Below, in pieces: positions 1 through 5,210 of a stretch of DNA of 6,834 nt. Where the stretch lies: assembly GCA_028682845.1 (NCBI GenBank), contig JAJRAT010000030.1:1-6834 (forward strand), given 5' to 3'. Position 1 is the stretch's first letter; each line of letters begins with the position of its first letter. Source of the stretch: Methanothrix sp. (GTDB lineage Archaea > Halobacteriota > Methanosarcinia > Methanotrichales > Methanotrichaceae). The position numbers and the translations under genes were made by a program. The notes beneath the pieces were generated by a model, which was not told where the DNA came from, ran no database searches, and worked only from the letters and a program-made list of their open reading frames with translations.

Positions 1-514
1 CGCCGGAAGAAATGGCCTCGGTCAGGTGCTCGAATCGAAATTGGCGGTTGGACCGCAGCGGGGAAAAACCATGATCCTGGACCGCCACTGCCACATCCTT
101 CGGCACATCCAGGTCAAAGAGCCGGAAAGAATGGATCAGCGAATCGATATCGATGTCACCCGTGCGGATCAGCTCGGCAGATGCCGGAGCCTCGTCCTGG
201 ATGATAATCCCCAGAGCCGCCACTCGTTCCAGATTGTCGTTGATGGTGGCGGCAGCCGACGGCGTGGCATAAACCCTCAGGCCGGCAGCCAGATGTCGTC
301 TTACGGCAGAAGTGAAAGCCCCGCCGCCCATCGTGGGGCCGCAGAGGAACACATCACGCCCCGCGAGCCTGGCCCGATCTATTCGACCTCCCACGATCAC
401 GGTTTGGCTCGGCAATACCATCTTGGTGGAGCCTTCCGGCAGGACGTTCTCCCGATAGAGCAGGATATCCTGAGTGCCTGCACCCACATCAACCGCTAAG
501 AGCGACATGTACAT
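1..514 (-). CDS. DUF1786 family protein (ASKHA-like ATPase fold), N-terminal part, cut by window edge
   Basis: Reading the minus strand from 514 gives about 171 residues without a stop before the left edge; the family is usually about 330-350 residues, so roughly half is seen. Numbered from the second Met (508), the N-terminus has the glycine-rich loop LAVDVGAGTQDILLY (residues 4-18), a phosphate-loop-like D-x-G-x-G-T pattern. A conserved CGPTMGGG follows at 56-63 and QDHGFSP at 144-150. These match DUF1786/COG4012, an archaeal family of unknown function sometimes labelled pyruvate formate-lyase activating enzyme-like; that label is not supported by anything seen here, since no CxxxCxxC radical-SAM motif is visible. 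There are two in-frame starts, 514 (MYMSLL) and 508 (MSLL); an in-frame TGA at 538-536 excludes anything longer. It is divergent from the MoaB gene. The family call is confident, the function unknown. Confidence 0.85.
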   Translation of the reverse strand, partial: MYMSLLAVDVGAGTQDILLYRENVLPEGSTKMVLPSQTVIVGGRIDRARLAGRDVFLCGPTMGGGAFTSAVRRHLAAGLRVYATPSAAATINDNLERVAALGIIIQDEAPASAELIRTGDIDIDSLIHSFRLFDLDVPKDVAVAVQDHGFSPLRSNRQFRFEHLTEAISSG

Positions 515-518
515 TTTC

Positions 519-545
519 GAATCCGCGAATCGGATTCAAACCTCC
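519..545 (-). promoter_or_regulatory. Shine-Dalgarno GGAGGT followed by a hairpin just before the DUF1786 start
   Basis: On the minus strand a strong GGAGGT (545-540) lies 26 nt from the ATG at 514, too far for ordinary use. The space is filled by a perfect 7-bp inverted repeat, GAATCCG / CGGATTC (537-531 and 525-519), with a 5-nt loop. If the hairpin folds, the effective distance from the SD to the ATG at 514 becomes 7 nt, which is optimal. If the stem extends to 10 bp through a T-G pair and two T-A pairs, the distance to the second ATG (508) becomes 7 nt. The repeat could instead be a DNA operator. The sequence facts are certain; the role is inferred. Confidence 0.5.
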
Positions 546-571
546 ATAGAATGTATGACGCAATTGTACTG

Positions 572-601
572 GAAAAATTTATCCTTTTATAGCGAAAAGG
601 A
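572..601 (+). promoter_or_regulatory. Possible promoter and ribosome binding site of the moaB-like gene
   Basis: A purine-rich stretch followed by AATTTATC (about 571-583) resembles BRE plus TATA in the plus direction. It would place the transcript start near 604, almost at the ATG at 608. AAGGA (597-601) is a fair Shine-Dalgarno 6 nt before that ATG. The two readings partly conflict, since a start at 604 would exclude the SD, so either the transcript is nearly leaderless or the true TATA box is elsewhere. Confidence 0.25.
584..591 (-). promoter_or_regulatory. TATA box candidate for the DUF1786 gene
   Basis: The minus strand reads TATAAAAG here, a close match to an archaeal TATA element. Transcription would start about 25 nt downstream, near 560-565, giving a leader of about 50 nt that contains the SD and the hairpin. 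The sequence just upstream is not clearly a purine-rich BRE, which lowers certainty. Confidence 0.4.
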
Positions 602-607
602 ACTATT

Positions 608-1084
608 ATGATCATTGATGTGGTTGTCGCGAGCACATCCCGTTTTCAGAGGTTTGGGCCGGCGAGCGATCCGGGAAAAGCCGAGGACCTCTCCGGCAAA
701 GTAATCCTGGAGAGGATCAAAAACGCCGGATATACCAGCCGCTATCAGCTCCTGCCCGACGGAATCGAACCCATCCGGGAAGCCGTGCAAAAAAGCACGG
801 CAGAGGCCATAATCATCTGCGGGGGCACCGGCCTCACTCATCTCGATCTCACCATCGAAGCCGTCGAGCCGCTCTTTGAGAAGACACTTCTCGGATTCGG
901 GGAGATCTTTCGCGCCAAGAGCATGGAGGAAGTGGGAACCCGGGCCATGCTCACCAGGGCATCCGCCGGAATCTATCACGGCAAACCGGTCTTCTGCCTG
1001 CCCGGATCGCCAGGCGCGGCACGATTGGGAACGGATCTGATCCTGGCAGAAATCGTGCACATTCTCAAGCATATTGGGGAATGA
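608..1084 (+). CDS. moaB: MoaB/MogA-family molybdopterin (molybdenum/tungsten cofactor) biosynthesis protein
   Basis: A complete 158-residue cytosolic protein, close to the usual 160-180 for single-domain MoaB/MogA. Visible motifs are the N-terminal VVASTSR strand (6-12), EDLSG (26-30), the MPT-binding loop CGGTGLT (71-77) followed by the conserved acid Asp80, GFGEIFRAKS (96-105), EEVGTRAMLTRASAG (107-121), and CLPGSPGA (130-137) near the C-terminus. Family members adenylylate molybdopterin before metal insertion. In methanogens the product would serve molybdenum or tungsten enzymes such as formylmethanofuran dehydrogenase (established pathway knowledge; the link here is inference). The ATG at 608 is chosen because AAGGA lies 6 nt upstream and the protein begins directly with the first beta strand. 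It stands alone: divergent from DUF1786 and separated by 129 nt from the CBS operon. MoaB and MogA cannot be told apart with certainty from sequence alone. Confidence 0.9.
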   Translation: MIIDVVVASTSRFQRFGPASDPGKAEDLSGKVILERIKNAGYTSRYQLLPDGIEPIREAVQKSTAEAIIICGGTGLTHLDLTIEAVEPLFEKTLLGFGEIFRAKSMEEVGTRAMLTRASAGIYHGKPVFCLPGSPGAARLGTDLILAEIVHILKHIGE

Positions 1085-1157
1085 GGCCGGGCCGGGATAG
1101 GGGATAAAAGAGAAAAATAATATTAATCATATCAATATCTATTAAGCCGCAGTAGCC

Positions 1158-1203
1158 TTTTATATCTGTAGCACTCTGATAAGGATATAGAGCTATCACG
1201 GAG
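1158..1203 (+). promoter_or_regulatory. Promoter (TATA box) and ribosome binding site of the CBS/RNA ligase operon
   Basis: TTTTATAT at 1158-1165 is a good archaeal TATA box. A start about 25 nt later (near 1185-1190) would leave a 25-30 nt leader containing GGAG at 1200-1203, 10 nt before the ATG at 1214. A 6-bp inverted repeat, TATATC (1161-1166) and GATATA (1184-1189), overlaps the box and the predicted start site, so it could be an operator, but it is short. The rest of the gap (1085-1157) is AT-rich around 1105-1145 with no clear plus-strand T-run terminator for moaB. Confidence 0.5.
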
Positions 1204-1213
1204 AGAATGGCCC

Positions 1214-1768
1214 ATGGAGACAGAGATTCCAGTGCGGGAGATCATGACCCGCCCGGTGATCACAGCCAATGCAGACCTTGACATATTTAGCGCTGCCAAG
1301 AAGATGGCCCAAGCCAACGTCGGGAGCTTGATAATAGTAGAAGAAGGAAAGCCCATCGGCATCCTGACGGAGAGAGACCTGGTCAAGAAGGTTGTGGCAA
1401 AGGCTATCGATCCCAGAAGTGTATTGGTGAGAGATGTCATGAACTCGCCTGTTGTCTCCATCGAGCCGAATGCGAGCCTGCGGGAAGCTGCCGCTCTGAT
1501 GCTGCGCTCAGGAGTGAAGCGTCTGCCCGTGATAGCGGATGGGAAGCTCATCGGGATAATAACCGATACGGATCTTGTCTCTGGGTCCCCTCTCGGCATG
1601 ACCGACGTCCTCAGTGATCTACTGGAGATGCACCGGGAGAGCATTCACTTGGAACAACCCAGGGGGGTGGTGCGTGGAATCTGCGAGGTTTGCGGCCAGC
1701 TCTCGGATACTCTTGAGAGTGTAAACGGCGAGTTGCTCTGCTGGAGCTGCAGGGACGGAAACCGATAG
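1214..1768 (+). CDS. Protein A: two CBS domains plus C-terminal zinc ribbon
   Basis: 184 residues. CBS1 spans about 6-60 and CBS2 about 70-124. Each has the opening D/E-I/V-M element (EIMTRPV, DVMNSPV) and an intact ribose-phosphate signature: GILTERD (T52, D55) and GIITDTD (T117, D120). A charged linker (about 125-152) leads to a compact C-terminal zinc ribbon with Cys157-x2-Cys160 and Cys176-x2-Cys179. CBS pairs with this type of ribbon are known in archaea (Ta0289 of Thermoplasma acidophilum is the example I recall). The pair should bind an adenosine ligand; the ribbon probably binds zinc and may contact protein or nucleic acid (inference). The ATG at 1214 is supported by GGAG 10 nt upstream and by its position just before CBS1. 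It is the first gene of the apparent operon, 45 nt before protein B. Automatic labels such as IMP dehydrogenase-related reflect only the CBS domains; no catalytic domain is present. Confidence 0.9.
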   Translation: METEIPVREIMTRPVITANADLDIFSAAKKMAQANVGSLIIVEEGKPIGILTERDLVKKVVAKAIDPRSVLVRDVMNSPVVSIEPNASLREAAALMLRSGVKRLPVIADGKLIGIITDTDLVSGSPLGMTDVLSDLLEMHRESIHLEQPRGVVRGICEVCGQLSDTLESVNGELLCWSCRDGNR

Positions 1769-1779
1769 CCATAGATTGA

Positions 1780-1807
1780 TTTATAATTTGCTGGACTATA
1801 GGGGGAG
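1780..1807 (+). promoter_or_regulatory. Strong ribosome binding site and possible internal TATA box before protein B
   Basis: GGGGGAG (1801-1807) lies 6 nt before the ATG at 1814 and decides that start. TTTATAAT (1780-1787) upstream resembles a TATA box and could give an internal promoter. However, a start 25 nt below it would fall inside the SD, so read-through from gene A is at least as likely. Confidence 0.35.
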
Positions 1808-1813
1808 TTATTA

Positions 1814-2590
1814 ATGATAGTCGAAGATATCATGTCCAGAGATCCTCTTTACGTAGAGGACTCCACTTTTCTGACCAAAGCACGACAGTTGATTAGAGAC
1901 AACCATGTGCGAGGATTGCCGGTTATAGACAACAAAAAGCACGTCATGGGCATAGTCACCACTCAGGACATGCTTAAAGTGACCTCAACCAAATCGAATG
2001 TGACGGTTGCCGGATTCGCGGTCCAGGTTCCGCTCATCACGGGACAGATGGATATGCTCGATGCCGCCCGGCTTATGATGAAGGAGAAAAGCACCTTGCT
2101 CCCGGTGATAGAGTCCGAGGAAAAGCCGGCTCTAAAAGGCGTTGTCACACTAATGGATGTATTCAAGCATATCGATCTGGCCAGGGCTCCAAACAAACAC
2201 ATTTGGGAGATCATGAGCACCAAGGTCGTGACGGCCAGCCCGGACGATCCCCTGACCAAGGTCTGGGATATGATGGTCGACAAAGACTTCACGGGACTGC
2301 CGGTAGTAAAAGACGGCAAACCCATTGGAATGATCACCAGATTTGATATCCTGAAGAGAGGGTGGGCCAGGATCAGCAAAGAGAGCGAGACCCGACCCGT
2401 CGACTCCACGCAAATGCACGCAGAGAAGCTTATGAGTTCCCCCATTTTCAGCATAAAGTCGGAAGCGAGCCTGACCGAGGCTCTCGAGCTGATGCGCAAG
2501 CACGACATAGGCAGGATAACCGTGGTAGATGAAGGAAATCTTGTGGGAATAGTCGATAGAAACGACCTGATCAAGAGCTTTCTCGGGTGA
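1814..2590 (+). CDS. Protein B: stand-alone four-CBS-domain protein (two Bateman modules)
   Basis: 258 residues made almost entirely of four CBS domains: about 2-55, 63-121, 129-182 and 202-258. CBS1-3 carry an intact T-x-x-D signature: GIVTTQD (T49, D52), GVVTLMD (T112, D115) and GMITRFD (T175, D178). In CBS4 the threonine is replaced by aspartate (GIVDRND, D248), which should weaken phosphate binding there. CBS2 lacks the D-x-M opening and starts instead with VTVAGFAV, a common divergence of second domains. A charged linker (183-201) separates CBS3 and CBS4. No signal peptide, membrane segment or catalytic domain is present, so this is probably a soluble regulatory protein binding adenine nucleotides or SAM-type ligands, comparable in layout to the four-CBS AMPK-gamma-like proteins of methanogens such as MJ1225. 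The start at 1814 is set by the strong SD. The next gene begins 6 nt after the stop. Confidence 0.9.
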   Translation: MIVEDIMSRDPLYVEDSTFLTKARQLIRDNHVRGLPVIDNKKHVMGIVTTQDMLKVTSTKSNVTVAGFAVQVPLITGQMDMLDAARLMMKEKSTLLPVIESEEKPALKGVVTLMDVFKHIDLARAPNKHIWEIMSTKVVTASPDDPLTKVWDMMVDKDFTGLPVVKDGKPIGMITRFDILKRGWARISKESETRPVDSTQMHAEKLMSSPIFSIKSEASLTEALELMRKHDIGRITVVDEGNLVGIVDRNDLIKSFLG

Positions 2591-2596
2591 ACAAAG

Positions 2597-3574
2597 ATGA
2601 GCAAAGGTCCAACAACCGGAAAAGAAGTAACAAGGATACCGCAGAAGAACGACCGCATGCCCAGAGCCCCGGGCTCGGGAGAGAGAGCACCCCTGCAATT
2701 CGACTCCAGGTCGGCCAAGCGGCTGGGCGAAGCCTTGAGCGCTGCATCTCCGGACGTGGTCACAGTTCCGCCCACCACAACCATCATGGGAGCCATAAAG
2801 ACCATGACGTTCTATGGCTTCTCCAGGCTCCCCATTGCCGACGCGGGCACCAAGAGGCTCATCGGCTTCGTAACCTCCGTGGACGTCGTGGACTTCCTGG
2901 GCGGCGGGCTGCGTCACAATCTACTGAAAGAGAAGTTTGGCGGCAACATCTTCACGGCTATAAACGCCGATATCCGGGAGATCATGAGCACCAATCTTAC
3001 CTACGCCAGCGACAAATCCTCACTGAACGACGTTCTGAAGCTCATGTACGAGAAAAATGTGGGCGGCCTGCCCATCGTTGACGAGGAATCCCGCATCAAG
3101 GCCATAATCACTGAAGAGGACTTTGTCAGGGTTTGCAGCGGCCAGGATACGGGCATTTCGGTCGATGCCTACATGAGCCCCAATGTGGTTACGGCCCCGG
3201 CCCAGACCACCATCGAGAAGATGACCAGGATGATCATCCAGAAGGGCTTCCGCCGCATGCCTGTGGTGCAGGAGGGAGTGCTGATGGGCATGGTCACCGC
3301 CTCGGATATCATGAAGTATTTGGGCAGCGGGGACGCCTTTGAGAAGGTCGTCACGGGCGACATCGCCGAGGTCATGAACCAGCCCATCAAGAGCCTCATC
3401 AAGACAAGCCTGGTGGCCGTCGAGAGGAGAGCGGACCTTGGAGAAGCTGCCAAGAAGATGATGGAGAGCGACATCGGATCGCTGCCGGTCATGGACAAAG
3501 GGTCCTTGGTCGGAATATTGACGGAGAGAGACTACGTGAGGGCACTGGCCGAGAATAAGGGGTTACTATCATGA
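2597..3574 (+). CDS. Protein C: four-CBS-domain protein with a 50-residue N-terminal extension
   Basis: 325 residues, the longest of the set. A Pro/Gly/Arg/Lys-rich N-terminal segment (1-50), probably disordered, precedes CBS1 (about 52-102), CBS2 (124-181), CBS3 (188-243) and CBS4 (255-320). All four keep the nucleotide signature: GFVTSVD (T93, D96), AIITEED (T172, D175, with Ala for the usual Gly), GMVTASD (T234, D237) and GILTERD (T309, D312). This makes C the best candidate ligand sensor of the four-CBS group. An insertion between CBS1 and CBS2 (103-123, GGGLRHNLLKEKFGGNIFTA) is well conserved in style and may contact a partner (inference). The ATG at 2597 follows GGTGA (2586-2590), which overlaps the stop codon of B. 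A second Met at residue 21 (2657) is possible but has no SD. The stop overlaps the start of D by 4 nt (ATGA), indicating translational coupling. Confidence 0.9.
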   Translation: MSKGPTTGKEVTRIPQKNDRMPRAPGSGERAPLQFDSRSAKRLGEALSAASPDVVTVPPTTTIMGAIKTMTFYGFSRLPIADAGTKRLIGFVTSVDVVDFLGGGLRHNLLKEKFGGNIFTAINADIREIMSTNLTYASDKSSLNDVLKLMYEKNVGGLPIVDEESRIKAIITEEDFVRVCSGQDTGISVDAYMSPNVVTAPAQTTIEKMTRMIIQKGFRRMPVVQEGVLMGMVTASDIMKYLGSGDAFEKVVTGDIAEVMNQPIKSLIKTSLVAVERRADLGEAAKKMMESDIGSLPVMDKGSLVGILTERDYVRALAENKGLLS

Positions 3575-4431
3575 TCATAAAGAAAGTCAAAGACTACATG
3601 ACGGCTCCCATATACGTCATTGAACGAAATGAGCCCATTCAGAGAGCCAGGAATTTGATGTTCAAGTACGGCATCGGCAGGCTTCCGGTGCTGGACGGGG
3701 GCAGGCTGGTGGGCATCGTCACCAAATACGACATCACCAACCGTCTCAATCAGGCCGCGCCGGAGTGGCGCAGAAGGCCCATCGACAAGGTTCCCATCCA
3801 AGTGGTGATGACCGAGAAGCCCATCACCATATTCCCCGACGCCACCATGCCCCAGGCGGCGGAACTGATGGTGGAGAACGACATCAGCGGCCTGCCGGTT
3901 GAGCGCGACGGCGAACTGGTGGGCATGGTCACCACGCGGGATATGATGAGGTACTTCTCCGAGCAGGATATCAAAGCTACTGTAGGCGACATGATGAACA
4001 GGAATGTTCTCAATGTTCACCGCCACCACACCATCGGCCACATCCTGGAGGAGATGAACGTGCAGGGCACCAGCCGGGCCCTGGTCTACGAGGATAACAA
4101 CACGCCAGTGGGAATCGTCACCCGCTCCGGCCTCACGTTCTCGGACATCATGGGACCAAAGGATGAGATGGAGACCAAGAATATCAAGATGACCAGGAAA
4201 GAGAGCCCCGGAGGCCGCAAACAATATCGGTATATTCGAGAGCTGCCCTTCGTGGCCGAGGACATCATGACCTCGCCGGTCATCACCATCAATCCCGAGA
4301 CGCTTGCCGTTGAAGCGGCCAAAACGCTCGTGGAAAAGAGCATCATCGGCATGCCTGTCATGGAGAAGAATGACGTAATCGGCTACTTCTCAGCCGATGA
4401 GCTGGTGGCAGAGATAGGGAAGTGGAAGTAA
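3571..4431 (+). CDS. Protein D: four-CBS-domain protein with two altered ligand sites
   Basis: 286 residues. CBS1 is about 5-58, CBS2 75-130, CBS3 136-190 and CBS4 228-284. CBS1 and CBS2 have intact signatures, GIVTKYD (T51, D54) and GMVTTRD (T121, D124). CBS3 ends in GIVTRSG, with Gly187 in place of Asp. CBS4 reads GYFSADE, with Glu277 in place of Asp. The N-terminal Bateman module therefore looks ligand-competent and the C-terminal one modified. A charged, Lys/Arg-rich linker of about 37 residues (191-227) separates CBS3 from CBS4 and contains KQYRYI (217-222), echoed in protein E. The start is the ATG inside ATGA shared with the end of C; AAGGGG (3557-3562) is the SD, 8 nt upstream. The stop TAA overlaps the ATG of E by one base. 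Soluble and regulatory or scaffolding by inference; no enzyme domain is visible. Confidence 0.9.
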   Translation: MIIKKVKDYMTAPIYVIERNEPIQRARNLMFKYGIGRLPVLDGGRLVGIVTKYDITNRLNQAAPEWRRRPIDKVPIQVVMTEKPITIFPDATMPQAAELMVENDISGLPVERDGELVGMVTTRDMMRYFSEQDIKATVGDMMNRNVLNVHRHHTIGHILEEMNVQGTSRALVYEDNNTPVGIVTRSGLTFSDIMGPKDEMETKNIKMTRKESPGGRKQYRYIRELPFVAEDIMTSPVITINPETLAVEAAKTLVEKSIIGMPVMEKNDVIGYFSADELVAEIGKWK

Positions 4432-5210
4432 TGCAGGTAAAGGACATAATGACGGAGCCCGTCACCATCGACAAATCGGAGAGGATCGGCCATGCACTTG
4501 ATCAGATGGAGAAGAACGACCTGCGCAGGCTCCTGGTGACCAACAAGGACAAACTGGGCGGCATCATCACCACCAGGCAGATCGCACGGGTGCTCGGAAC
4601 CCGCAAATCCCTGGGAATGCCGGCATCATCCCTGCACGTGGCTGCAGCCACCATGGATGCGGTGATCAAGGTCCTGCCGGACATGGACGTGGACGATGCC
4701 ATGCTCCTGCTACAGAAGACCAGCGTGCTGGTGGCCATGGACGGCGAGAAGGTCCTGGGCTGGATTCGGCCCAGAGATATCCTGGCCAATGTGAGCATCA
4801 GTGGACAGGCTGCAGATGCCATGCGTGTTCCCCTGACCATAAACCCCAACGACCGGCTGGTTCACGCCCGGCGCATGATGCTGGACAGAGACGTGGGCAG
4901 GCTGCCAGTGGTGGAAGCGGGAAGGCTGGTGGGCATCATCACCGAAGGCGATGTGGCCAAGTCTTTGCGCGCCTTCCGGGACCTGAACGATACAGCCAGC
5001 AAGCAGTATGCCCGCATCTACAACCTCCTTGTCTCGGATGTGATGACCCACGATGTGCTCTATGTCTATATCGACACGCCCCTGGAAGAGGTCAAGAAGA
5101 TCGTCTTGACCGAAGATCGGGGCGGCCTGCCGGTCTTGAACCGCAAGGAGGAAGTGGTGGGAATGATCACCAGGAGGTCGCTGCTTGATTATCTGGTGAG
5201 GACCAGATGA
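4431..5210 (+). CDS. Protein E: degenerate four-CBS-domain protein directly upstream of the RNA ligase
   Basis: 259 residues from the ATG at 4431. CBS1 is about 2-54, CBS2 67-119, CBS3 128-178 and CBS4 200-256. Only CBS3 keeps the signature (GIITEGD; T171, D174). CBS1 has Gln50 for Asp (IITTRQ), CBS2 has Arg113 for Thr (GWIRPRD), and CBS4 has Ser250 for Asp (GMITRRS). It may therefore be mainly a structural or partner-binding member of the family. The linker before CBS4 contains KQYARI (191-196), similar to D. A GTG at 4422 would add three residues (MEV), but I prefer 4431: it forms a TAATG overlap with D, has AGGGA about 10 nt upstream, and gives the same start-to-CBS1 spacing as B (MQVKDIM versus MIVEDIM). 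The stop overlaps the RNA ligase start by 4 nt (ATGA), so the two proteins are probably made in coupled fashion. Confidence 0.88.
   Translation: MQVKDIMTEPVTIDKSERIGHALDQMEKNDLRRLLVTNKDKLGGIITTRQIARVLGTRKSLGMPASSLHVAAATMDAVIKVLPDMDVDDAMLLLQKTSVLVAMDGEKVLGWIRPRDILANVSISGQAADAMRVPLTINPNDRLVHARRMMLDRDVGRLPVVEAGRLVGIITEGDVAKSLRAFRDLNDTASKQYARIYNLLVSDVMTHDVLYVYIDTPLEEVKKIVLTEDRGGLPVLNRKEEVVGMITRRSLLDYLVRTR

Noticed and set aside
26..499. Open frame of 157 codons on the plus strand
   Set aside because: It is antisense to the DUF1786 gene, has no recognisable motif, and its protein is rich in Arg, His, Ser and Pro as expected for a shadow frame.
536..547. Three-codon upstream reading frame (ATG GAG GTT TGA) in the DUF1786 leader, minus strand
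   Set aside because: It overlaps the Shine-Dalgarno sequence itself and has no SD of its own in view; probably chance. Its stop only serves to limit the start of the main gene.
1963..2805. 280-codon open frame on the minus strand across genes B and C
   Set aside because: It is longer than protein B, but it spans the junction of two well-supported CBS genes and has skewed Ser/Ile/Thr/Leu composition from complementing CBS repeats. It has no family signature.
2150..2917. 255-codon open frame on the minus strand
   Set aside because: Antisense shadow of B and C; His/Gly/Asp-rich with no domain pattern.
3532..4224. 230-codon open frame on the minus strand opposite gene D
   Set aside because: Repeated HxVxDxHxxQ-like stretches are the complement of CBS codons; not an independent protein.
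4422..4430. GTG start adding three residues to protein E
   Set aside because: The only SD candidate lies 1-2 nt away. The ATG at 4431 has better spacing and matches the N-terminal layout of its paralogs.
1214..5210. Reading the CBS genes as IMP dehydrogenase or IMP dehydrogenase fragments
   Set aside because: Such labels arise from the shared CBS domain; none of the five proteins contains the IMPDH barrel or its catalytic cysteine loop.
1214..5210. Possibility that the CBS genes are one gene broken by frameshifts
   Set aside because: Each junction has its own start, an SD and a complete terminal CBS domain, and overlaps are of the ATGA/TAATG coupling type. Separate genes explain the sequence better.
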